A DNA stretch of 64,000 nt from Quercus robur (lineage: Eukaryota > Streptophyta > Magnoliopsida > Fagales > Fagaceae): positions 45,236,843 to 45,300,842 of the forward strand of contig NC_065538.1 in NCBI RefSeq assembly GCF_932294415.1, given 5' to 3'. The position numbers and the translations under genes were made by a program. Every line of letters begins with the position of its first letter. Position 1 is the first letter of the stretch. Below are positions 12,001-22,849 of the stretch, one piece after another. Under the pieces are notes generated by a model. The model was not told the DNA's origin. It searched no databases and saw only the letters and a list, made by a program, of their open reading frames with translations.

Positions 12001-14192
12001 GCCAAGGCCATGGCATGCCCACATACATGTTCCCAAGACCATGACAACACCCATAGTTAAGCAGCCTTGGTAAAAGCATGCGGCCAAGATCAAAGCAGCA
12101 CCAACAGGCAAGCAGTAAAGGCCAGGGCAACACCTGTGGGCATATTGCCTAGGACAAGGCATGCTGGCCTGCCCAAATAACCTCCACTAAGAAAAAAAAA
12201 AAAATCTAAAACCCTCATTTAGGAAAGTAACCCTCCAATGGGCAAGTAACCAAGGCAAAGGTAGCCCCCGTAGACATTGTGCCAAGGCCATGGCATGCCC
12301 ACCTGCATGCTCCCAAGGCCATGACAATCTCCATGGAGAACCATCCATGGCAAAGGCACATAGCCAAGATCAAGGAAGCACCCATGAGCCAAGCCGCCAT
12401 GGGTAAGCCACGCAGCCAAGGCTAAGGCATACCCTATAGGCAAGCAACAAAGGCCGAGGTAGCCCTCATGGGCATGCTGCCAATGTCGTTGCATGTTGGC
12501 CTGCCCAAATAACCTCCTTTGGGAAAATAACCTCCTTTTAGGGGAAAAAAAAAGCCTTATTTGTGGAAATAACCCTTTAATGGGCAAGCAGCCAAGGCCA
12601 AGGCCAAGGCAGCCCCCGTGGGCACGTTGCTCACGTGCGTGCTCCCAAGGCTATGACTACTCCTATAGGGAAGAAGTAATGGAAAAGATACATAACCAAG
12701 ATCAAGGTAGCACCCATGGATAAGGCTGCCATGGCTAAGGCACGCTGCCATGGCTAAGGCAGCCCTCGTGGCACGTTGCCACGGCAATGGCCATATGCAT
12801 GCCCCCGAGGCCATAATAGCCCTTATGGGGAAGCTGCCATGGAAGGCACTAGCCAAGATAAAGGCATCACCTAATAGCAAGGTAGCCTGGCTAAGGCGCA
12901 GTCAAAGCTAAGGCAACCCCCATAGGCAAGCAGCAAACACCAAGGCAACCCCCATAGGCACACTACTAAGGCCAAGGGCAAGGCAATCATGGCTAAGGCA
13001 TGCAGTCAAAGCCAAGGCAACCTCTATAGGCAAGCAGCAAACACCAAGGCAGCTCCCATAGGCAAACAACAAACACTAAGGTAGCCCCTATGGGCACGCT
13101 ACCAAGGCCAAGGGCAAGGCAGTCATGGCTAAGGCATGTAGCCAAAGGCAAGGCATCCTTCAGAGGCAAGCAACAAACACCAAGGTAGCATGCTCCCAAG
13201 GCCATGGCATGCCCACGTCCATGCTTCCAAGGCTATGATAGTCCTTATGGGGAAATAGCCATGGCAGCAAAGGCCAAGGTAGCCCTCATGAGCATGCTAC
13301 CAAGGCCAAGGTATGTTGGCTAGCCCTCATGGGCATGTTGCCAAGGCCATGGCATGCCTACTTGCATGGAAAAGGCACGTAGCCAAGATCAAGGCTACAC
13401 CCAGAGGCTAGGTAACCACAGCTTAGGCATGCAGCCAAAGCCAAGGAAACACCCATAGGCAAGTAGCAAAGGCCAAGGCAGCCACTATGGGCACGCTGCC
13501 ATGGCCAAGGCATTTTGATATGCCCAAATACCCTCCTTTAAGAACAAAACATTCTTTTGGAAAAAACCTTCAATTGGGAAAATAACCCTCCAATGGGCAA
13601 GCAGCCAAGGCCAAGGCAGCCCTCGTGGCACATTGCAAAGGCCATGGCATGCCCATTTGCATGCTCCCAAGGCCATGACAGTCCTTATGGGGAAGCTGCC
13701 ATGGCAAAGGCACTAGTTAAGATGATGACATCACCCACTAGCAAGGTAGCCATGGTTAAGGCACGCAGTCAAATCTAAGGCAGCCCCTCCATAAACAAGC
13801 AGCAAACACCAAGGCAGCACCCATAGGCACGCTGCCAAGGCCAAGGCATGCTAGCTTGCCCAAATAACCTCCATTGAGGGGGGGGGGGGGGACACTTCTT
13901 TTGGTTAAAACCCTCATTTCGAAAAATAACTCTCAAGTGCTCCCAAGGCCTGGCATGCCCACGTGCATGCTCCCATGGCCATGATAGTCCTCATGGGTAA
14001 GTAGCCATGGCAAAGGCACACACATAGCCAAGATCAAGGTAGCACCCATGGGCAAGGCCACCATGACTAAGTCATGCAACAAAGGCCAAGGTAGTAGCCT
14101 CCACGAGAATGCAGCAAAGGCCAAGGCAGCCCCTGTGGGCACGCTACCAAGGCCAAGGTTTGTTAGCTTGCCGAAATATCCTCATTGAGAAG

Positions 14193-14244
<52 letters not shown>
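14193..14244. repeat. Poly(A) run of 52 bases in an array linker
   Basis: An uninterrupted run of A in the linker of one monomer. Linkers elsewhere in the array carry shorter A runs (5190-5210, 7074-7102) or G runs (5681, 6549, 13878), so linkers are hot spots for homopolymer growth. Exact length is unreliable in sequencing. Confidence 0.8.
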
Positions 14245-14246
<2 letters not shown>

Positions 14247-14335
14247 CTTTAACGGGCGAGCAGATAAGGCCAAAGCAACCATCAAGGGCACGTTGCCAAG
14301 GCCATGGCAAGCCCACATGCATGTCCCCAAGGCCT

Positions 14336-15735
14336 TGACAGTAGCAATAGGGAAGTAACCATGGCAAAGCTACACAGACAAGTTCAAGGGCAAGGCCACC
14401 ATGGTTAAGGCATGCAGCCAAGGCTAAGGCATCCCCCAGAGGCAACCAGCCCTCGTGGGAAAATAAACCCCTTTTAGACCCTTATTTTGGAAAATAACCA
14501 CCATCCACTGGGTTAGCAGCTAAGGCCAAGCTAGCCCCTATGGGCATGCTCCCAAGTTCATGATAGCCCCTATGAGGAAGCAGCCATGGTAAAGCCACCT
14601 AGCCAAGATCAAGGTAGCACCCATGGGCAAGGCTGCCACGGCTAAGGTATGCAGCCATATCCATGGCTGCCCCTAAAGGTAAGAAGCAAAGGCCAAGGCA
14701 GCCCCCGTGGGCATTCTGCCAAGGACAAGGCATGCTGGCCTGCCCAAACAAGCTCTTTTGTGGGGGGAAAAAAACCTCTTTTGGAAAAAACCCTCATTTG
14801 GGAAATTAACCCTTCGATGGGCAAGCAGCCAAGGCCATGACATGCCCACATCTAGGCCATGACAGCCCAATAGGGAAGTAGCCATGGCAAAGGCATGCAG
14901 ACAATGCCAATGCATCCCTTATAGGCAAGTAGGAAAGGCTAAGGTAGCCCTCGTGGGCACATGGCCAAGGCCAAAGCATGTTGGTCTGCCAAAACAACCT
15001 TTGTTGGGGAAATAACCCACTTTTAGGAAAAAAAAACCCTATTTTGGAAAACAACCACCCAATGGGCAAGCAGCCAAGGTCAAGGTAGCACCTATGGACA
15101 TGCTGCCAAGGCCATGGCAAGCCTTCGAGCATGCTCCTAAGGCCATGACAGCCTCCGTGGGGAAGTAGCCATGGCAAAGTCGAACAGCCAAATTCAAGGC
15201 AACACACATAGGCGAGGCCACCAAGGCAATGGCACGTAGCGAAGGCCAAGGCATCCCCCATAGGTAAGCAGCAAAGGCCAAGTCTGCCCCCGTGGGCATA
15301 TAGCGCCAAGGCATGTTCGCTTGCCCAAATAACCTACTTTGGGAAAATAACCTCATTTTAGAAAAACCCTTATTTGGAAAAATAACCATCCAATGGGCAA
15401 GCAGCCAGGATCATGGCATGCCCACGTGCATGTTCCCAAGGCCATGATAACCCCATGGGCCAACAGACATGGCAAAGGCACACAGCCAAAATCAAGGCAT
15501 CACCTATATAAGCAAGCAGCAAAGGCAAGGGCAGGGCCTATGGGCATACTGCCTAGGCCAAGGCATCCTAGCCTACCCAAATAACCTCCATAGAGAATAA
15601 GAAAAATCTTCTTTTGGAAAAAAAATCCTCATTTGGGAAAATAACCCTCCAATAGGCAAGTAACCTAGGCAAAGTTAGCCCCCGTGGACACATTGCCAAG
15701 GCCATGGCATGCCCACCTGCATGCTCCCAAGGCCA
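14336..15735. repeat. First copy of a 1400-bp recent tandem duplication
   Basis: This block is repeated directly at 15736-17135 with an offset of exactly 1400 bases. I see only two differences (14873 G versus 16273 A; 14901 A versus 16301 G). It covers about one higher-order repeat period of the array. The junction lies inside the shared motif GACAGT, as expected for unequal crossing over between monomers. Confidence 0.85.
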
Positions 15736-17135
15736 TGACAGTAGCAATAGGGAAGTAACCATGGCAAAGCTACACAGACAAGTTCAAGGGCAAGGCCACC
15801 ATGGTTAAGGCATGCAGCCAAGGCTAAGGCATCCCCCAGAGGCAACCAGCCCTCGTGGGAAAATAAACCCCTTTTAGACCCTTATTTTGGAAAATAACCA
15901 CCATCCACTGGGTTAGCAGCTAAGGCCAAGCTAGCCCCTATGGGCATGCTCCCAAGTTCATGATAGCCCCTATGAGGAAGCAGCCATGGTAAAGCCACCT
16001 AGCCAAGATCAAGGTAGCACCCATGGGCAAGGCTGCCACGGCTAAGGTATGCAGCCATATCCATGGCTGCCCCTAAAGGTAAGAAGCAAAGGCCAAGGCA
16101 GCCCCCGTGGGCATTCTGCCAAGGACAAGGCATGCTGGCCTGCCCAAACAAGCTCTTTTGTGGGGGGAAAAAAACCTCTTTTGGAAAAAACCCTCATTTG
16201 GGAAATTAACCCTTCGATGGGCAAGCAGCCAAGGCCATGACATGCCCACATCTAGGCCATGACAGCCCAATAAGGAAGTAGCCATGGCAAAGGCATGCAG
16301 GCAATGCCAATGCATCCCTTATAGGCAAGTAGGAAAGGCTAAGGTAGCCCTCGTGGGCACATGGCCAAGGCCAAAGCATGTTGGTCTGCCAAAACAACCT
16401 TTGTTGGGGAAATAACCCACTTTTAGGAAAAAAAAACCCTATTTTGGAAAACAACCACCCAATGGGCAAGCAGCCAAGGTCAAGGTAGCACCTATGGACA
16501 TGCTGCCAAGGCCATGGCAAGCCTTCGAGCATGCTCCTAAGGCCATGACAGCCTCCGTGGGGAAGTAGCCATGGCAAAGTCGAACAGCCAAATTCAAGGC
16601 AACACACATAGGCGAGGCCACCAAGGCAATGGCACGTAGCGAAGGCCAAGGCATCCCCCATAGGTAAGCAGCAAAGGCCAAGTCTGCCCCCGTGGGCATA
16701 TAGCGCCAAGGCATGTTCGCTTGCCCAAATAACCTACTTTGGGAAAATAACCTCATTTTAGAAAAACCCTTATTTGGAAAAATAACCATCCAATGGGCAA
16801 GCAGCCAGGATCATGGCATGCCCACGTGCATGTTCCCAAGGCCATGATAACCCCATGGGCCAACAGACATGGCAAAGGCACACAGCCAAAATCAAGGCAT
16901 CACCTATATAAGCAAGCAGCAAAGGCAAGGGCAGGGCCTATGGGCATACTGCCTAGGCCAAGGCATCCTAGCCTACCCAAATAACCTCCATAGAGAATAA
17001 GAAAAATCTTCTTTTGGAAAAAAAATCCTCATTTGGGAAAATAACCCTCCAATAGGCAAGTAACCTAGGCAAAGTTAGCCCCCGTGGACACATTGCCAAG
17101 GCCATGGCATGCCCACCTGCATGCTCCCAAGGCCA
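15736..17135. repeat. Second copy of the 1400-bp tandem duplication
   Basis: Near-identical to 14336-15735. The identity stops where GACAGTAGCAATAG is replaced by GACAGTCCCCATAG just after 17140. See the partner entry for the differences. Confidence 0.85.
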
Positions 17136-17609
17136 TGACAGTCCCCATAGAGAAGCAACCATGGCAAAGGCACATAACCAAGATGAAGAAAGCACCCATG
17201 GGCCAGGCCGCCATGGCTAAGACGCGCAACTAAGGCCAAGGTAGCCCCTATAGGCAAGCAGCAAAGGCCAAGGCAACCTTTGTGGGCACACTACCAAGGC
17301 CATTACATGCTGACCTACCCAACCCAAATAACCTCCTTTTAGGAAAAAGTCATATTTGTGAAAATAACCCTTTAATGGGCAAGCAGCCAAGACCAAGGAA
17401 ATCCCTGTGGGCACGCTGCCAACGCCATGGCATGCCCACTTGTATGCTCCCAAGGCCATGATAACCCCCATGGGGAAGCAGCCATACCAAAGGCACGTAG
17501 TCAAGAACAAAGTAGCACCCATAGGCAAGGCCATAGCTAAGGCACGCCACCAAAGCCAAGGCAGCTCCCATAGGCAAGAAACAAAGGCCAAGGCAGCCCC
17601 CGTGGGCAT

Positions 17610-17799
17610 TAGGGGTGTGTTGGTTCAGTTTTGGTCGGTTTTCTAAGTGTTAGCCAACCAAAACCGAAATTTTTGGTTTGTGAAATTTTCAACCAAAACC
17701 GACTGAAATAGTTGAAAAACCGTTGGTTTCAGTTTGTTTTGGTTTCGGTCAGTTTTTTCGGTTTCCTTATCATTTATTTTCTAAGAAAGCAAACAAAGG

Positions 17800-17840
<41 letters not shown>

Positions 17841-18820
17841 AAACAAACAAACAAACAAACAAACAAACAAACAAACCCAGAATATAAAAAAGAGAGAGGA
17901 AATTGAAAAAATAAACAAACCCAGAATATAAAAAACCAAGCACATGGGTTTTTTCAAAATCCTAACTTTATTTGCACATAAAAATTAAAAAAAAAAAAAT
18001 AGCATTGATTCAATATTAAACAAACCCATAATAAAAAAAAAAAAAAAAGGAAATTATGGAGAAATTAAGCAATAGAGCAGTTAAACAAAGCTGATGAACG
18101 AAGTTGATACAAAGCGACAGAGAAAGAAAAGAGAAGAGAGAGAGAAAGAAAAAAGAAGAATCATACTGTGAGAAAAGAAGGAAGATGATCGTGTTGTGGG
18201 GAGACCGAAGTGGGGAGGCCATCATGTGGAAGCCGATGTGCGGAGGCCAGCGGCAGAAAGAAGATTTGGAGTGACTGTGGAGTAAAACTTACCGATGTGA
18301 AGGGTCTCTCTCTGTCTCTCTTGCTTGTGTGTGAGAGTGACTGTGGAGGGCTGGAGGCTGTGTTCTGTGTATGAGAGTGAGAATGAGATGAGAGTGAAAC
18401 GTGTGCTAGGTTTTAAAATTTTTGTTTTAGTTTAATTAGTTTACCTAATTAATTTAAGTTTTATTAGATATATTTAATTAGTTTAATGGGTTAATGGGCT
18501 TAATTATATGCAAGGCCCGAGGCCTATTGCATTAATGCATTTGAAAGGCCTAGTTGCAGGTTGCCTAATATATTTGCAAGGCAAGCCCAATCTGATTTTA
18601 TATTATATATAATATTATAATATAAAATATATTATATATAATATTATAATATAAAATATATTATATATATTATTCGGTTCGATTTCGGTCAGTTCGGTGC
18701 ATACATACCAGAAATCGAAATCGAAACCGAAACTTCGGTTTGTGAGAAATAGAAACCGAAACCGAACCGAAATTTTAGACACGGTTCGGTCGGTTTCATT
18801 CGGTTTTTTGCACACCCCTA
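17610..18820. mobile_element. hAT-superfamily non-autonomous element with perfect 8-bp target duplication
   Basis: The 1211-base insert starts TAGGGGTGTG and ends CACACCCCTA, a perfect 10-base terminal inverted repeat. It is flanked on both sides by GTGGGCAT (17602-17609 and 18821-18828), an 8-base target duplication that belongs to the array. These are hallmarks of hAT elements. The subterminal regions are rich in CCGAAACCGAA/TTCGGTTTCGG words. The interior holds a long A run followed by (AAAC)n around 17802-17876 and AT-rich palindromic DNA at 18600-18670. No transposase frame is visible. Confidence 0.85.
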
Positions 18821-20706
18821 GTGGGCATGTTGCCAAGGCTAAGTAATGATGGCCTTCCCAAATAACCTCATTTGAAAAAAAAAAAAAAAAAAAAAAAAAA
18901 ACCATCTTTTGGAAAAAAAACTCTCTCATTTCAGAAAATAACCCTCCAATAGGCAAGTAGCCAAGGTCAAAGTAGCCCTCATGGACAAGTTGCCAAGGCC
19001 ATGGCCTGCTCACATGCATGCTCTCAAAGCCATGACAGCCCCCACAGGGAAGTCACTATGGTAAAGTCACATAGCCAAACTCAATGCAGCACCCATGGGT
19101 AAGGGCTCCATGGCTAAGGCACGCAGCCAAGGCCCCATAGGCAAGTAGCAATGGCCAACGCAGCCCCCGTGTGCACTTAGTCAAGGCCAAGGCATGTTGG
19201 CTTGCCCAAATAACCTCCTCTGGGAAAATAACCCCCTCTTTAAATTATAAATAAATAAACTCTTATTTTGAAAAATAACCATCCCTTATCAAAAAAAAAA
19301 AAAAAAAAAACTATCCAATGGGCAAGCAGCCAAGGCCAAGCTATCTTCTACGGGCACACTGCCAAGGCCATAGCATGCCCACATGCATGTTCCCAAGCCC
19401 ATGATAGCCCCCATGGGGAAGCAATCATGGCAAAGCCACCCAACCAAGATTAAGGAAGCACCCGTGGGCAAGGCCGCCATGGCTAAGGCATAGAGCCATG
19501 GCAGCCTCTAAAGGCAAGCAACAATGGCCAAGGCAGCCCTCGTTGGCACGTTGCCTAGGCTAAGGCTGGCTTGCCCAAATGAACTCCTTTGAGAAAAAAC
19601 CTTCTTGTGGATAAAACCCATATTTGGGAAAGTAAACCTCTGATGGGTAAGCAGCTAAGGCCATGGCAGCTCCCATGGGCACGTTGCCAAGGTCATGGCA
19701 TGCCCATGTCTAGGCCATGACAGCCCCAATGGGGAAGCAGCCATGGCAAAGGCACACAGGCAAGGCTAAAGCATCCCCCATAAGCAAGCTGAAAAGGCCA
19801 AAGTAGCTCCCGTGGGCACGCTATCAAGGCCATATCATACTAGTCTACCTAAATAACCTCTGGGAAAATAACCTCCTTTTAGAAAGAAGAAAAAAAACAC
19901 CTATTTTGGAAAATAATCATCCAATGGGCAAGCAGCCAAGGCCAAGGTAACACCCGTGGGCATGCTACCAAGGCCATGGCAAGCCCACATGCATGCTCCC
20001 AAGGCCATGACAACCTCCATGGGGAAGTAGCCACGGCAAAGCCACATAATCAAGTTCAAGGCAGCACCCATAGGCAAGGCCACCATGGCTAAGGCACATA
20101 GCCATGGCCAACGCATCCCCCATAAGCAAGCCGCAAAGGCCAAGGCATGTTGACTTGCTCCAATAACCTACTTTGGGAAAATAACCCTCTTTTTGAGAAA
20201 CCCTTATTTAGGAAAATAACCATCCAATGGGCAAGCAGCCAAGGTCATGGTATTCCTGATGGGCATGCTACTAGGGACATGCCATGCCTACGTTCATATT
20301 CCCAAGGCCATGATAATCCCCATGAGGAAGTAGCCATGGCAAAGGCACGTAGCCAAGATCAAGACAACACCCATAGGCAAGCAGCAAAGGCCAAGGCAGC
20401 CCCTATGGGTATACTGCTTAGGCATGTTGGCTTGCCCAAATAACCTCCTTTGAGGAAAAAATCTTATTTTGGAAAAAACCTTGATTTGGGAAAATAACCC
20501 TCCAGTGAGCAAGCAACCAAGGCAAAAGCAGCCCCTGTGGACACGTTGCCAAGGCCATGGCATTCCCACGTGCATGCTCCAGAGGCCATGATAGCCCCTA
20601 TGGGGAAGCAGCCTTGGCAAAGGCACACATCCAAGATCAAGGCAGCACCTATGGGCCAGGTCACCATGGTTAAGGCACGCAGCCAAGACCAAGGCAACCT
20701 CCATAG

Positions 20707-20941
20707 TTCTTTTTACATATATATTCTTTCTAACAAATTGAATATTCTTTTAACTACATTGGATAATCTCATTAAAATAAAAAATAAAAATTACATGAGA
20801 TGAGATAAGGATAATAATTAAATAAAGGGGGGGGGGGGATAAGGATAAGAGTTTTTTCCCATAAAAAAAGTAAGAGTTTTTTTAAAAAAAAAAGCTAACT
20901 TAATGTGAAGGAGAGGGAAAAAATAAAGGAGATCTTGCAAA

Positions 20942-20995
<54 letters not shown>

Positions 20996-21231
20996 CCTTA
21001 AAGAAGAAGAAAAAAAAAAGAAGAAGAGGAGAGTTAGTTGCCATATTTTAATAGGATTGACCGCAGCAAATTTCAATTTTAGTAGTAGTTTAGTGGATGT
21101 GAAGTTATTCTGTAATGGGTAGTTTAGAAATTCAAAACGTAATTTTACTGGATTGTCCTCCAATTTTATCTAGGTGTAGGGGTATTTTTGAACTACAAAA
21201 TAAAGATCACAAACTAGGAAAACTCCTTAAA

Positions 21232-21263
<32 letters not shown>

Positions 21264-22171
21264 TATATATATATATATATATATATCAAATTGATATACC
21301 AATATATACTAATACCTAATTACTTCATTTCTTAGCTAAATTGTAACGATCTTTAGTATAATATTGACTACTTTATATCATATTATTGAGCGGAAAAAAT
21401 GACTGAACACTACTAACTTGATTCTTAGATGCAACCAAATAATTTTTCGTATTATGATATTTACAACTCATCCTTTCAAATTGGATATAATCTTCTTGAA
21501 AATTTTACCCATATAAATAAATAATTCTTAGCCTAAAATGGAATAAAAAAAATATAATGGTAATAATAAAGAAATCTTTAAAATAATAAATAGTAATATT
21601 AAAAATTAATACTTTCTTAAATATTATATATATATATATAAGATAAAATTTCTATTCTAGTTTAATCGAAGTGTATATGTGTGTTAAGCTCCTTCTTGGA
21701 AACTTGAGCCTTGACCCTTACTCCCCGCACCCTACAAGCATTTATACCTGTAGAGTGACCACTGCATCAAGGGTGCGCGGTAGTTAAATATGAAAATTTG
21801 ATTTGGCCTTTGTATGGACTTTTATTTACAGAGGCTACTGACAAAAAATAATTTCACGAATTATGATATTTACAACTTATCCTTTCATGGAGGATAAAAC
21901 TTTCTAACAAATTTCAACATAAACTTTTTTTTCTTTTTTTGAGAAACTAATTTCAGCATAAAATTGAACAACAAAAAATAATAGTAATAATATAAAACTC
22001 TATATAATAAGAAATAGTACGATTAACAAAAATTAGTACTTTCTTAAACATATATACTTATAATATACACAAAATAAAAATAAAAAGAAAAAAGAAAAAA
22101 GAAAATCATGCATAGCACAGGTCAACAACTAGTTTAGTATTAAACTAAATAAAACTATTTTTTTTTCACAC
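20707..22171. other. AT-rich intergenic stretch with microsatellites
   Basis: No gene seen. It contains a G run near 20827-20838, a T run of 50 bases (20946-20995), a (TAG)n tract at about 21232-21261 followed directly by (TA)n to about 21286, and a SINE at 21625-21783. It separates the satellite-like array from the Tat element. Confidence 0.7.
21625..21783 (-). mobile_element. tRNA-derived SINE
   Basis: On the minus strand a head reading CGCGCACCCTTGATGCAGTGG contains an A-box-like word (TGATGCAGTGG). About 55 bases later GGCTCAAGTTTCC resembles a B box. Together these form an internal RNA polymerase III promoter. The copy ends in a (TA)n tail at 21625-21641. The flanks carry TTAAATAT on both sides (21617-21624 and 21784-21791), a likely target duplication. 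Confidence 0.65.
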
Positions 22172-22786
22172 TATACGGCACCTAACGTCCAAGTTCATTT
22201 AGTCCTTAGGCCATGAATTAATGATATGGGCCGGGGGTCCAACCTTCTCACATACAAAAGCCTCGGCCCAAGCCCATAATAACTATTAGTCTAAACTGGG
22301 TGTTGTCCAGGTACTTGGAAAGCGGACTGCGGGCGCCCAGCTCGCATGCTGCCCAGGAAACCATTTCCGGGCTTTATACACATGCCCGGTCACATTGCTA
22401 TTTGAGTGCTCAGCAGAACCCTTAGGAAACTCCGCTGCCGAACATATTTGCTGTAGTAGGAACCATTCCCAAAGCCGCTCGTACCTAAAAATCCACTTAA
22501 GTTTATCGACATTGGACCTCTCTTTGCACTAAGGAAGAAGATAATGATGATCACCCCATTAAAAAGGGCTATAAATAGGAGAAACAAATGAATGGTAAGG
22601 GGATGCAATTTTGGAGAGAGAAAGAGAGGGTCTAAGAAGAACAAAACATTGAGAAAGAGAGAAAAGTGATCTTATTGGGTCCCTAAACCTAGAACAACCC
22701 AAGGTAGGATACCCAAACCCACCAGACAAATAAATTATGAGTCCAAATAGCGGTTTGGCCCAGCAAGCCCATCTTTGGAGCATACA
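22172..22786 (+). repeat. 5' LTR
   Basis: It matches 32367-32992 over its full length. The right end is GCATACA (GCGTACA in the 3' LTR). The left end is TATACGG where the 3' LTR has TGTACGG, so the canonical TG is mutated to TA. A promoter-like GGCTATAAATAGG lies at about 22565-22578, with a purine-rich AGAGAGAAAGAGAG leader after it. Confidence 0.92.
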
Positions 22787-22787
22787 A

Positions 22788-22806
22788 TTGGCGCCCACCG
22801 TGGGGC
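22788..22806 (+). promoter_or_regulatory. Primer-binding site
   Basis: Directly after the 5' LTR comes TTGGCGCCCACCGTGGGG. The TGGCGCC core is the usual plant Tat/Athila primer-binding site, complementary to a tRNA 3' end of the GGCGCCA type (tRNA-Asp in some elements). It primes minus-strand DNA synthesis. Confidence 0.75.
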
Positions 22807-22849
22807 TCTCCTACAACGCCGTGGTTCTAGAGGGACTCAAGTTCAGGAA

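Larger units (their letters stand above)
4290..20706. repeat. Complex satellite-like array with higher-order structure
   Basis: About 16 kb of imperfect tandem repeats, broken by two hAT insertions. The basic unit is a ~32-base GC-rich motif of the form CCAAGGCCAAGGCAGC followed by CCCGTGGGCACGCTG, with variants such as GGCATGCCCACGTGCATGC. Eight or nine submotifs form one ~230-350-base monomer that closes with an AT-rich linker (CCCAAATAACCTCC, then two or three copies of a TTGGGAAAATAACC motif, often with A or G homopolymers). Linkers occur at about 5651, 5858, 6108, 6527, 6717, 7037, 7354, 7604, 7836, 8089, 9180, 9515, 9768, 10079, 10350, 10580, 10850, 11110, 11398 and so on to 20440. Units differ largely at CG, TG and CA sites (CGTGGG, CATGGG, TGTGGG), the trace expected from methylated CpG. 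Open frames on both strands are by-products of the repeat. I do not recognise the family. Confidence 0.85.
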
